Part shown: one piece after another, positions 11,401-22,014 of the stretch
Layout of the letters: each line of letters opens with the position of its first letter
Numbering within the stretch: the stretch's first letter is position 1
Assembly: GCF_051622035.1 (NCBI RefSeq)
Contig: NC_135356.1
Span: 434,001 to 498,000, forward strand
DNA length: 64,000 nucleotides
Direction: 5' to 3'
Origin: Arctopsyche grandis
Taxonomy: Eukaryota; Arthropoda; Insecta; Trichoptera; Hydropsychidae
Made by a program: the position numbers and the translations under genes
Notes under the pieces: model-generated
The model's database searches: none
What the model was told of the DNA's origin: nothing
The model's input: only the letters and a program-made list of their open reading frames with translations

Positions 11401-12480
11401 GCTAATGACACATATTTTTTTCCAGAGAATGCAAATAAGCAATAAGTCCTACTGTATTAGAAACATAAAGATAAATAAAAAATATGTAAAAATAAAAAAA
11501 CTTACGTATGTTTTCTATTCGACATATCTGCAACTTAATATTAATTAGCAAATGCCATTTTTTACGAGATTTGGGCAGTTTTGAGCAATATTTGGGCAAT
11601 TTTCCTTTGTGACGAATTTTCGTATGACAGGACACCGCGCGAGCGATTTTTGTAGCGACGGTTAGGCTGGTAGCGATTCACATTTGGGATGTAATCACCG
11701 AATCGCCATATTTAAACAGAAAACAATTTCATCATAACGAAATGTGATTATTTACAGACATAAGTATGCTTGTGACAGCTTCAATATGTTTCGAAACCTT
11801 ACTGCGTTGAAATTAATCACGATTTATAATTGATCATGACAAAGATGATTTAGAAATTTCAGGCATTGGTTAATATTTTAAACATATCTTACAAAAGTTC
11901 ACGTTTTACAGTATAAGTAAAAGATTATAAATACACAACAAAATCAATATTGCCATTGGCTGGAAAACGAACGATGGCTAAGGGCGATAACCCGAGACAT
12001 TTCTATTTATGGGACACATTCTATATGCCCATATATAGTATTGAAATTACCAGACATCGGATCAATAGCTGGCATTTTGATTTCCTGCCAGTGCGAATAT
12101 TACTTTCTATAATGTTTACATCGTATGTCAATTTTATTAATTCGACAAGTATTATTTCATTATTTTAAGTAATATGCAAAACACAAATGAGTTTCTATAG
12201 ACTGGGACACTGGTCAACACACATTTTTGTTCTAAAATTGAAATGCTCGACGTTTTTTGACCAAGTTCACTTGTTTCACCAAGTTTGTTTCGATGATTCT
12301 TTTGAATTTAGTTTTCTAACTCTAAATCCATTAATTATTAGCTCATTAACATAAACTAAACTACAGTTAATAAATCTAAAATCGAATTTTTCGTGTTTTG
12401 GTGTTATCAAAATTTATTTTATTCACTAATTCATATTATATTGTTAATATGCTTCAATTTGATGATCGGTCTTGACCGCT
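11401..12480. other. Non-coding part of the 4.4-kb duplication
   Basis: No gene seen. A possible mini-exon lies on the minus strand near 11515-11540 (an AAGTTGCAG acceptor, ATGTCGAATAGAAAACATAC, then GTAAG). It is conserved in all three copies but has no assigned role. The rest is AT-rich. Confidence 0.35.
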
Positions 12481-12544
12481 AAACAATATACTATCCTAGC
12501 TGTTTTACCCGGCTTCGCTCGGTATTTATAATATAAACCGCTTT

Positions 12545-12665
12545 TATAAACGTGTGGGGGGTTTAACTAGCGGGGAAGTTGGGAAAAAAAAGATTTTTTT
12601 CCCTACGACGCAGCGGTCGGCGTTTTTTTCACTTCCCCACTTGTTAAACCCCCCGCACCCCTCAG
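12545..12665. repeat. Foldback element with G-rich arms
   Basis: The left arm reads GGGGGGTTTAACTAGCGGGG and the right arm ACTTGTTAAACCCCCC in complement, around a core with A-run and T-run. In the duplicate at 37970-38090 the G-run has expanded to about 16. It is probably a small MITE or hairpin element. Confidence 0.5.
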
Positions 12666-12756
12666 TTAGTGACGACGAGATCTCCGCAATCGACCTTTCC
12701 TACTTAGAAGGTAACAACCTACTGAGAGAAAGTGTGCATGCGCCAAAAGGGAGACC

Positions 12757-12915
12757 AGTACATACTCACTTAATTTGCGCGAACAGGATACAACAGGAAC
12801 AAGAGGAACAGGCTTTTCCTCCCGTATTAATGTGCGCGCGCAAAATACGAGAGGAAAAGCCTTTTCCTCTTGTTCCTGTTGTATCCTGCTCGCGCAAATT
12901 AAGTGAGTATGTACC
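12757..12915. repeat. Long hairpin (arms about 65 bp)
   Basis: The arm starting GTACATACTCACTTAATTTG with GGATACAACAGGAACAAG is followed, after a loop containing TGTGCGCGCGC, by its complement ending in AAATTAAGTGAGTATGTAC. Single arms recur at 30190-30265 and 38205-38250, so it is a dispersed foldback repeat. Confidence 0.6.
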
Positions 12916-13269
12916 GTTTACCATGCACCCTTTTTTTTTGATCTTTCGACTTAAGATCTTTTGATTTTCGATCTTTGCCTTCCGATATTTGCGTTTTCGG
13001 TAATTTCACATTCCGGCCCGTCACGGAGAACGGATCTGTATATGGATATGACGCATACATGCGCACGTCAATCACGTCACAGAACTTGATCAAGCATGTG
13101 TTTCTGACAAGTAATTTATAGGTAATTACGATAAAATGCATTTTAGTCATTATAGAATTGTTTTAATTTATTACATTATCTTTTACTCCGTTTTAAATGT
13201 ATTTTGCTCAATTTTGAGTGGAGTTACTTTTTTTTACAAACTTTCACAAACCTCCTTTTATAGGGGACG

Positions 13270-13402
13270 CGACAATTGGTGTCCAAAAGGTTCAACGACA
13301 AAATGTACCCGAAAATTAGTGCACTGACAAAATGTACCCGCGACAAAATGTTCACGCGACAAAATGTCCACGGAAATAATATTCAAGCGACGAAATGTTC
13401 AA
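13270..13402. repeat. Iteron-like array of CGCGACAAAATGTNC
   Basis: The unit (G)ACAAAATGTACCCGCG / ACAAAATGTTCACGCG / CGACGAAATGTTC recurs about five times at uneven spacing. No gene is attached. It ends shortly before the integrase transposon at 13467 and is not part of its inverted repeat. Confidence 0.45.
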
Positions 13403-13466
13403 AAATCCAAAATTTTCCTATTTTAATGGAAAAAATAACTTTTTATTGTATTATATGTTATATATA

Positions 13467-16400
13467 TGTTACACCGAATCCGTGAAATTGTCTATTACAC
13501 GCATTCAGCAAGAGAATTGCCGAATGCGTGAAAAATGCAAGCACGTTGCCCAGTTCGCGGATTCGGCAAATTCTTTGCCGAATACGTGTATCCGGCAAGA
13601 ATTTGTCTGCTCAAAGCGTGGAGTCGGCAGATAGACAGCAGGGCTCTGGTGTTGTTTTTTAGAACATGCCAGCTGAATAAGGATGTTTAATTTACGTATT
13701 ATTATGTATAATATGACTACATACATATGTTTCGATCATCTCATATGACTTATACATAAATTAATGTTAGTTTTAAACATTTTGATCAATATTTTAACAG
13801 TCGGAATTTTATACCTTGGTAAGAAATCAGTATTATATTATAAATATTTAATTTCATTACACATTAAAAAATTTAACAATTTTTTCAACTTTTCCCACCG
13901 TCACAGATAGAATTTGCTCAAATTTAAATTTGGCGTATTTCACAGGAGTTGTTACAGTGTAAAGAATTAATGATAAATGACAAATGACTGTGTATTCATA
14001 CAAAGTCAGTCATTATATTAAAAAATTAGTATAATAATATCTAATATTCATATCACATAAATTTTTTGGCCAAAATACAAAACAAATTAACATATTCAAA
14101 GATAACTTAAAAATGTAGGGAAAATGACAACATGCTCATTGTATGAAACATAATATTTGGTTTGACCCAAAATTGGTTTGACCCAAAATTAAATAAATGG
14201 TGTATTCAATAATTACTTAAAAATACAATGGAATGATTTAATACATATTAAATAAATTAGCAATTTTTGCAACTTGTGCCACCGTGACAGGCAGAATTGC
14301 AGACAAATTGACTGCGGTAACATGCACATCTTCCGGACTGGCATCCTTTAACACAGTGACACCTTTTATAACCCTGGCCAGTACACACAGAACTGAGACT
14401 TACCAGTTTCCTGATGGAATCCTCTACATTGGGCACATCACTAACTTTTAATTGTTTATATTAGGTTTTATGGAGGCTATTTCGCTCCAATTTTTGTTCA
14501 ATTGCTCCCAATTTCGTTCCCACTTTGCATCTCCCATTTTCTGTCTCCATTACTACCCCAATTAAATTGGCGGGGTCTCCCCTGCCCTTATCATATGAAC
14601 CACAACGTTTTTTTAACCATTTTTCACAGGTGACAATATTTTGTTGGATCTAGCCAGCATCCTATCGGCTTGATGCAACAAATTTTCTTTGGCTACTTTT
14701 CTGTATTTTACCGCTGAATGTTCATCATCTTCTAGTTCAGTTTTGTCAAAATGAGGTAAAATATCATTCGAAGAATTTTCATTTTTTGCTTCTGGTATTG
14801 GGTCTTGAACTTCAATTGTGAAAGAATCAATTGAAAACCTCCTGTTATCTATATTATCTATATTTACAAAATAATTATCCATACTATCTACATTACTATC
14901 TATATTATTCTCTATGTTATTGTCTGTATTATTTTCTACGTTATTTTCTATATTATTATAATCCCTTAAAAATTCCATTTCTTCTTCCAAAATCCCATTA
15001 TTAATTTTTCTTAAAAGTTCTCGTTGAATCTTAGAGCATAGGCCCATCTTGGGCCGTTGACCAAATGTAGCCTTGTAAGGCTCCATTTTTATGGCTTCGT
15101 GGTAGGTGGTATTTATGCCCCACTGAACAAAGAGGAGCCCTGCTACCCACGAATAAGTGTTGTTGTCCCGCATCCACACTATTAGCGAGTCCTTCACCGT
15201 CTTATTGGCCCGTGTTGTAATAAGACGGTGTTGCAATGTGTTGAAAACATAATAAATCATTGTATTTACTGTGCATAAAAGGTTTCTTTTTAATTTTGTC
15301 CCTGTAATTTAAGTAATGGCCACTAGAAATTATGTACTATCAATTATAATTGAAATGCATATAGTCTGTGGGTATAAAGGGGAAAAGAAAACCTACATAT
15401 TTTATATGTAGCAAAATTTGTAGGGCTGTTAAGTTAATGTTAATGTTAAAATGTTAAATAACTCGTTTGCCACTTCTATCACTTTGTCCTCTTTAGTTAA
15501 GGTCTGACACTGTAAAATGCCACATGACATTCTTTCTCCGGGGACCTCTCACACCGTTCAATAATCATTTTCACAATAACAATCAGTACAATTGCAGTGG
15601 TGTTTTACTTTTTATCATAAATTCTTTACACTGTAACAACTCCTGTGAAATGCGCCAAATTTAAATTTGAGCAAATTCTATCTGTGACGGTGGGAAAAGT
15701 TGAAAAAATTGTTAAAATTTTTAATGTTAATTAATATCATGCAAAAACTATGTACTATGTATAAACACACAGTCAATTACATTGTATTTTTGTGTAAAAT
15801 AAATATTAAAAGCCCAAAAAACTATTAATAGTGACTTATTGTTTAAATTTAAGGTACATTTTTAGCCCATTCTCAAAGACTTCAAAGAGTGTTTGTCTGT
15901 AATAGTCCCGTGTCCAAACAATTTTTGTATTTTAGATTAAACCAATGAGTGAGAGGTGACTACGAGATAGTTAAAATACAAAGTGTTCCAAAGCCCAGGT
16001 CACGCAGGGTTGTTTTGGTCCTCGGGACAAATGCATCTTCGGACTCCGGAGAAACGTATGCAGATAGATACAGCGTTTCACCCCGGGTGATTTCTTAGTC
16101 GCTCAAATTTTCATATGTACAATTGGTCTGGCCGGTGAAGCCTAGAGCTATGTTCTGGGACATGTGTAATGAAATTAAATATTTATAATAAAATACTGAT
16201 TTCTTACCAAGGTATAAAATTCCGACTGATAAAATATTGATCAAAATGTATAAAAATAGCATTAATTTATGTATAAGTTTATGTATAACTAAATAAAACA
16301 TCCTTATTCAGCTGTCACTTTGACACTTGGTTATAATATAACACGCTGTCCAGTTCACGCATTCGGCAAAGAATTTGCCGAATCCGCGAACTGGGCAACG

Positions 16401-16477
16401 TGCTTGCATTTTTCACGCATTCGGCAATTCTCTTGCCGAATGCGTGTCATAGACAATTTCACGGATTCGGTGTAACA
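13467..16477 (-). mobile_element. 3.0-kb DNA transposon with retroviral-type integrase (Ginger/KRBA2-like)
   Basis: Terminal inverted repeats begin TGTTACACCGAATCCGTG at 13467 and end as the complement at 16477, flanked by TATATA on both sides (a 4-6 bp target duplication). Homology between the arms runs through the outer ~140 bp and resumes further in (13670-13985 against 15600-15735 and 16165-16320), with about 430 bp extra in the right arm. The outer ends contain palindromes built on TTCGGCAA (see findings). Inside, on the minus strand, are an integrase C-terminal fragment and a Cys-rich tail. The N-terminal integrase half is missing, so the copy is not autonomous. Ginger elements are known cut-and-paste DNA transposons with a Gypsy-like integrase and TG...CA ends; placing this element there is inference. 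Confidence 0.7.
14613..15260 (-). pseudogene. Integrase C-terminal fragment of the transposon
   Basis: The reading frame contains TRANKTVKDSLIVWMRDNNT, then SWVAGLLFVQWGINTTYHEA, then PYKATFGQRPKMGL. This is the block following the catalytic Glu in KRBA2/SCAN-type and Ginger integrases (VERAN...W..DN...W..GL.FVQ...N...H..I...PY...FG). The usual ER before AN is TR here. A low-complexity Asn/Asp stretch (residues ~105-140) and a charged tail follow. The first ~10 residues come from a dispersed 110-bp repeat, so the start is not original; the DDE core upstream is gone. A separate frame at about 14265-14395 encodes a Cys-rich tail, CHCVKGCQSGRCACY then CNSACHGGTSC, of the kind at the C-terminus of KRBA2-like proteins. 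Confidence 0.7.
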
Positions 16478-16497
16478 TATATATGATGATATTAGAG

Positions 16498-16940
16498 CAG
16501 GCCCGGGCAAACCGCGGCCCGCCAAGTATGTTGGTGCGGCCCGCGAACAAAATTCAAAAAAAGTTTACTTTTTTCTGATCTAAAAATTTCTTTGTTGATT
16601 TGTTAAATGTTTTGACAACGCTGAAATTGAGTATGGAAGAGAAATGGCTGAAGTTTTTTAGAGATACCAAGCATATTGAACAGAAGTCATGTTTAATAGA
16701 ACTATGTGAATATTTGCCATTCCAGCCCACAATGCCAATGTGGAGAGAATATTTTCCCTGATGTCAACACAATGCTCGGATGAAAGAAATAAGCTGACAG
16801 TTGAGGCAATTTTGGTTTGCCAGTATAATTTGAAAATGACTTGCGCCCAATTTTTTAATCATGTAAAAGAGGAAAACGATTTAATTAAAAAAGTTAAATC
16901 ATCGTTAAAATACGATTGGGATAAAAAAGACTAATTTTTT
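16498..16940 (+). mobile_element. hAT element with C-terminal transposase fragment
   Basis: Starts CAGGCCCGGGCAAACCGC, a typical hAT terminus. The frame around 16600-16934 encodes HNANVERIFSLMSTQCSDER and NKLTVEAILVCQYNLKMTCA, the hAT dimerisation region (NA.VER.FS...). The frame shifts near 16715. Zinc finger and catalytic core are missing and no right terminus was found, so it is an internally deleted dead copy. It lies about 20 bp beyond the integrase transposon. Confidence 0.7.
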
Positions 16941-17179
16941 AAAATAAACTATTACCTACCTACTTTTCCTAATTTTATTTATGTATGTAGCACTTAAATG
17001 TCCCGTATCAATGCTTGACAATTTTTGTTTTCAAATTATAAAGAAAAAATTTCATATATCACCAAAAAAAAAAGTTATTTTTATTTTTATCATACATTAC
17101 AAAATAATTTATTTACATAAAATAAATTGTACATTACATAAATTCATTCCATATAGGATTTTGACTGTCATTCGAAACT

Positions 17180-17274
17180 TAAAGTATGACAGGTCTTATT
17201 CGTCTATCACAGTGATAGACGAATAAGACCTGTCATACTTTATAGGTTCTCTATCACAGTGATAGAGAACCTAT
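17180..17274. repeat. Two abutting perfect palindromes
   Basis: Palindrome one has 31-bp arms, 17180-17210 and 17212-17242, around a single A. Palindrome two has 16-bp arms, 17242-17257 and 17259-17274, again around a single A. Both centres read CTATCACAGTGATAG. The related site at 26810-26838 has one simple CTATCACAGTGATGGAGAAC and no inverted arms. Confidence 0.85.
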
Positions 17275-17559
17275 GACCTGACCTATGGTCAGACACTGAT
17301 CCAAGAAGCCTTTTGAATGACCCACGTGTTGACTCGTGAAAATTAAAATAAAAAATACCAATAACGTTGAAGTGAAGTGTACTGGTCTTGACATTTTTAA
17401 ATAATTTAAAAATACATTTAAAGAAATGGATATCAACTTACAGAACATTGTTTCTGTAATGACGGTGCTCCCAATATGGTGGGATAAATTATTGGTTTTA
17501 TTCAGCAGCTTCAGCAAACTATTAGACATTCTCTGATTGAATTTCATTTTATAATACAT
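17254..17559 (-). CDS. Hypothetical coding fragment, possibly a first exon
   Basis: The frame begins MYYKMKFNQRMSNSLLKLLN and continues KTNNLSHHIGSTVITETMF, where CTGTAAGT provides a good splice donor at about 17430. Beyond it, reading is probably intronic and runs into the palindromes. The same exon-like stretch and donor are kept at about 26945-27065. I do not recognise the sequence. It could be a chance open frame in a repeat or the start of a transposon protein; conservation of the donor in both copies is the only support. Confidence 0.25.
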   Translation of the reverse strand: MYYKMKFNQRMSNSLLKLLNKTNNLSHHIGSTVITETMFCKLISISLNVFLNYLKMSRPVHFTSTLLVFFILIFTSQHVGHSKGFLDQCLTIGQVIGSLSL

Positions 17560-17599
17560 CAGCTAGTTCTATGTGCGAAGCAAGGTTTAAAAACATTTT

Positions 17600-18950
17600 C
17601 CAACGTAATGCCAGTTGTAATAATAATAATTATCGATAATAATATCATATATGCAGGAGGTGTTAATATACATTTTTGACCTTCATTTTTTGCTCTTCAC
17701 TTGTAAAAGTATAATATAAATAAAATAAGAAGAAAACGTAAACCTTTTTGGAGTATCAAGTGTTGAACTTTTCTGTCAACAAATTTTAGGATTTCCAAAG
17801 TTATTAGTATTGTTGTGTGAACGGGAACGTTACTCCAGAATCTTCTCAACAATTGGCAATGCATCGATGGGCCTCACAGGTAAAATAGTACACACCTTTC
17901 GTGCTTCTGGGACGTTTACCATTTCCAAACACATATTTATTCATTTCAATAACTGAGGCCCAACAAATTCCCAAGTGTTGATTAAAATATCCAGAGTCAA
18001 TCCATTCATACTAGAAACCGATTTCATGCCTTCAATACACCACTATTCCAACAAATTTAAACCTTTCAAACTTATTTAAACCCATACTCACATCAGCATT
18101 CACACTATTATGCCTAATTTGAACTGAGTTAACAATATCATTCACGCTATTAATGTAAAACTCATTCAACCTTTAACCATTATTAAGTACTAAGGATAAA
18201 ATAAAAAATCTAGCTATTATTTTTACAAGGATTTTTAATTGTGACTTTTATTTGCAACATGTGAAAATATACATATATTATCACTAATCTGTTGATTTTC
18301 AATAGTATTACTCCTTAATTAATGTGTATTGTGAAAAATTTTCATGAAATGATATTTAACTTCAAATCCGAAATGTTGTTTTTTAGGGGGGTCTTAAGAG
18401 GGCTGTATACCCGAAACCTTAACTTTGTTGCCGTTCCTTTCTTCGATATATATATTGAGTGAATGCGACAGTAGCGCTTCGACCAGATAATACGTATTTC
18501 AAATCGACAAAATCGAGGTTTCGTATTCTCCAGTTTTCTCCTCCGAAACTGGACCAATTTAAAAAAAAATTTCATCATCGGTATGAGAAAGATATTTTCT
18601 GTTTGTGTGCTTGTATTTTTTTTAAAAATCAACCGTTAAATAAGCACGCCGGGCTCTTTTCGCGGGTGTAAAACAGAGGCGATTTTATAGATGTTTGGCG
18701 GCTTCTAGCTCCTATAAAAAATAAAACCACAGAAACATGCCTATGGTGGATATCCATAGCATATTAAAAAATAATTTCTCTGGTGCCATAATTGAAGAAG
18801 GGAGAAGTGTAATACGTTTGTATGGACAAGGCGCTGGTGTCCAGCCCTCTTAAGCATGCTAATCCGGGGACCCGGCTTGAGATGCTTGTAAGCAAATTTA
18901 TAAACAGTATTTATATAATAAACAATCTTTTTATACATACATATATGTAT
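17600..18950. other. Intergenic region with an unassigned repeat-like block
   Basis: I see no gene. 18380-18700 is a less AT-rich block (GAGTGAATGCGACAGTAGCG, then a CAAATCGACAAAATCGAGG stretch) with the look of an element end, but I cannot assign it. The rest is AT-rich spacer downstream of gene A. Confidence 0.4.
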
Positions 18951-18957
18951 ATTGTTA

Positions 18958-20699
18958 TTATTCCACGTTATGAGATTTTTTATGACGCACAAGGTCATAT
19001 TTATGGATAAATGATTTTAAACAAATGTCACAATTGTATGATTGTATCCCAGTATGAGATTTTTTATGTCGCACAAGGTCATATTTATGGATAAATGATT
19101 TTAAACAGATTTCACATTTGTGTGGTTTTATCCCAGTATGCAATTTCTCATGTGATTTAAGGCAATATTTTCGCGTAAACGATTTTAAACAAATATCACA
19201 TTTGTGTGGTTTTATCCCAGTATGGAATGTTTTATGTGACTCGAGGATAGTTTTAGTAGAAAATGATTTTAAACAAATTTCACACTTGTAAGGCTTTTCC
19301 TCTGTGTGAGATCTTAAATGTATTACCAGTCTATCTTTTCGAATATATGATTTTAAACAAATGTCACATTTGTATGGTTGTATACCAGTATGCGATTTTT
19401 CATGTGATGTAAGGCCATATTTTCTAGTAAATGATTTTAAACAAATGTCACATTTGTATGGTTCTATCCCAGTATGCATTCTTTTATGTGACTCGAGGAT
19501 AGTTTTAGTAGAAAATGATTTTAAACAAATGTCACAATTGTATGATTGTATCCCAGTATGAGATTTTTTATGTCGCACAAGGTCATATTTATGGATAAAT
19601 GATTTTAAACAGATTTCACATTTGTGTGGTTTTATCCCAGTATGCAATTTCTCATGTGATTTAAGGCAATATTTTCGCGTAAACGATTTTAAACAAATAT
19701 CACATTTGTGTGGTTTTATCCCAGTATGGAATGTTTTATGTGACTCGAGGATAGTTTTAGTAGAAAATGATTTTAAACAAATTTCACACTTGTAAGGCTT
19801 TTCCCCTGTGTGAGATCTTAAATGTATTACCAGTCTATCTTTTCGAATATATGATTTTAAACAAATGTCACATTTGTATGGTTGTATACCAGTATGCGAT
19901 TTTTCATGTGATGTAAGGCCATATTTTCTAGTAAATGATTTTAAACAAATGTCACATTTGTATGGTTTTATCCCAGTATGCATTCTTTTATGTGACTCGA
20001 GGATAGTTTTAGTAAAAAATGATTTTAAACAAATATCACACTTGTAAGGCTTTTTCCCCGTGTGAGATCTTAAATGTGACACAAGATGATGTTTTAGAAT
20101 AAATGATTTCAAACAAATGTCACATTTGTATGATCTTATCTCAGTATGGGATTTTTTATGATACGAAAGGTTAGATCTTCGAGAATACGATTTTAGACAA
20201 ATGTCACATGTGTAAGACTTTTCTCCAGTATGTGATCTTTTGTGAAAAATAAGTTTTGATTCACTGGGAAATGGCTTTGAACAAATTTCATTATTCTCTT
20301 GGTGAATTGTCGGTAGTGAAGACTCATCGTCCCATGTGACATCTTCCAACAAAACTTCTTCCGTCTTGATGTTCAAGCAATCATCTAATCTCAGTTGAGA
20401 CGTTTCGTAGCTTCGAAAACAAGCCTCTCGAAAGCTGATGAACGATTCCAGATTGGTCTTACACGAAAGACACACTGTGTCCGGCAACCCGTCGCCTCTT
20501 TTAACCTGCAGGTGAAAAAGTAGGATTAAGAGAAGAATTAAACAATGGGGTCCACAATAATTGTAAATCGTAAACAGCATCCAACCTGAATTTGACAGCA
20601 TGTCAGAATGCGTTGCTCCAGACGCTGTGGATGACGATCACCGAAGATCGAGACGGAAGACTCGGCTGGAGCTGATCCAAGACAAAGTCTGCACTCCAT
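18958..20699 (-). CDS. ZAD-C2H2 zinc-finger protein A, 15 fingers
   Basis: Two exons: 20586-20699 (38 codons) and 18958-20505, separated by an 80-nt intron with GTTGGA donor and CCTGCAG acceptor; 553 residues. The start is the ATG directly before ECRLCLG, the same position as in the paralogs. ZAD: Cys 3, 6, 50 and 53 (MECRLCLG; VCLSCK), a dimerisation/zinc domain of insect transcription regulators. An acidic linker (TEEVLLEDVTWDDESS) leads to one degenerate finger and then 15 C2H2 fingers of the form YKCDICLKSF...H...H with TG(I/E)(K/Q)P linkers. Fingers 3-8 and 9-14 are near-identical copies (504 bp). The frame is open to a stop after SHNVE. It probably acts as a sequence-specific nuclear DNA-binding protein; the target is unknown. 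Expression is unproven. Confidence 0.85.
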
Positions 20700-20744
20700 T
20701 GTCCCTGCATTTAACTGTGACAGCAACCAGACCGATTTGCCATC

Positions 20745-20830
20745 AACCTTTTATGCACAGTAAATACAATGATTTTTTATGTTTTCAACAAATTATACAT
20801 AAACATATTCTTGAATATATAGATGACATA
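20745..20830. repeat. Dispersed ~110-bp repeat
   Basis: CCTTTTATGCACAGTAAATA followed by TTATGTTTTCAACA and ATACATAAACATATTCTTGA. Other copies are at 22745-22860 (inverted), 15225-15310 (inverted, fused to the integrase frame), 40955-41040 and 41515-41620. Origin unknown. Confidence 0.6.
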
Positions 20831-21094
20831 TAGAAAATGTTTTACAATGTAACAAAGATAAACAAATAACGTTACCGACGATTTGTTTATGTAGATGAGA
20901 TGTAACAAGTTCATAATAAAATGACCAATTCACGTTTAGATACCGTCCATATTAAAGATGATTATTCATAATGTTTCTTAGATCGATTTATTTATTAGAT
21001 AGATTTAATAACGACAAGGATTTCTTTAATGTATGATATTAGAAACTTTTACATACATATAATTGGTATTAGTTTGTCATCGGACTGATACCAA

Positions 21095-21990
21095 AATATT
21101 CAATACCCTGTAATTCATTTCATTGCATTCTTTCAATACAAACATTTTCATTGAACATCTGAATTAATGTTTTATTCTAAATCGGCTATTCAGTACATAA
21201 GTAAGTATATGAAATGAAAACATACATATGTATGTACTTCAATGTTTCTTAAATCTGTCTGTAACGCGATAGATATAATAACGACAAGGATTTCTTTAAT
21301 ACATACAAATGATCGGTATTAGTTTGTCTGTTTATGACTTTCCATCGCAAAGTCAACATTTAAATGAAACGTTATTCCGAATCAAAGCCAGTGATCTCAT
21401 ATACATATTTCACAACAATAGCCAAGTCTTACGATGGCATAATCATCGCTCTTGTACAAACACGCAGAACTAATCTCTGGCAACGTCCCATTCGACTATT
21501 CCAGAAGAAAGAATTCAGCGCTCCGAAGCAGAGATACGAACTTCTTCGAACATACAATTACTATTGAAGTGAACTGAACTGAACACAAATAAAGGGTCCT
21601 CTTAGTGTTAGTACCCAATCAGTGTTTTCATAGACCTTCCCGCGGCCGATTTACCGCCTCGGCGAATTAAGATTTAACACTGATTTGACATTCGAACTGT
21701 CAAAGTGAAATGAACGCAAATGCGATTGCCAACATATGTAGAAAGCATTCTACTTCTATAGAGGCTAGACCAACCTTCTCTAGAGGCTAGAGAGGGTCTC
21801 TGACGTCAGCTGACTCTGACTCTGACTCTGATGAGTGATGAGATGCCCGCGAACTCCTCGACCTCAACCACGAAGACTTTTGGCTCGAACACCTATAATG
21901 TATGTGGACTGCTATGTTGACTGCTGTGAAGGCTGCGTAGTTCTTATTTGGGGTCACCAGTTATGTTGAGGTTGGTAGTTGTGAAGGTGT
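21095..21990 (+). mobile_element. LTR-like dispersed repeat (fossil), copy 1
   Basis: This block matches 28500-29270. It has an AACACAAATAAAGGGTCCTC segment (a polyadenylation-like AATAAA) followed by TTTTCATAGACCTTCCCGCGG, resembling the end of the solo LTR at 30459-30965, so it is probably a related LTR. A TCGAACACCTATAATG end recurs in inverted form at 22385-22410. No coding part is visible; it is broken. Boundaries are approximate. Confidence 0.4.
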
Positions 21991-22014
21991 TCTTCACCAC
22001 CAGTCCGCCATGTG

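Larger units (their letters stand above)
8387..12813 (+). repeat. 4.4-kb segmental duplication, copy 1
   Basis: This block matches 33828-38253 in the same orientation with only scattered differences (about 98-99% by eye over sampled lines) and a few indels. It contains the LTR/gag fossil, zinc-finger pseudogene D1, a GGTCAC palindrome, a TGTGGCGG-ended sequence and a G-rich foldback. The part 10220-11550 recurs inverted and split at 42660-46596. The left edge is at AAATACAAAAAGAAAAG; the right edge is within the GGATACAACAGGAACAAG stretch. Confidence 0.85.

Noticed and set aside
13467-16477. Polinton/virus-like interpretation of the integrase element
   Set aside because: It is only 3 kb long, with no polymerase, packaging or capsid gene, and ends like a cut-and-paste transposon.
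20510-20580. Read-through of the 80-nt intron giving a hydrophobic stretch (LILLLILLFHLQ) that looks like a signal or membrane segment
   Set aside because: It is intronic: donor and acceptor are conserved in all paralogs and the hydrophobic run is the polypyrimidine tract.
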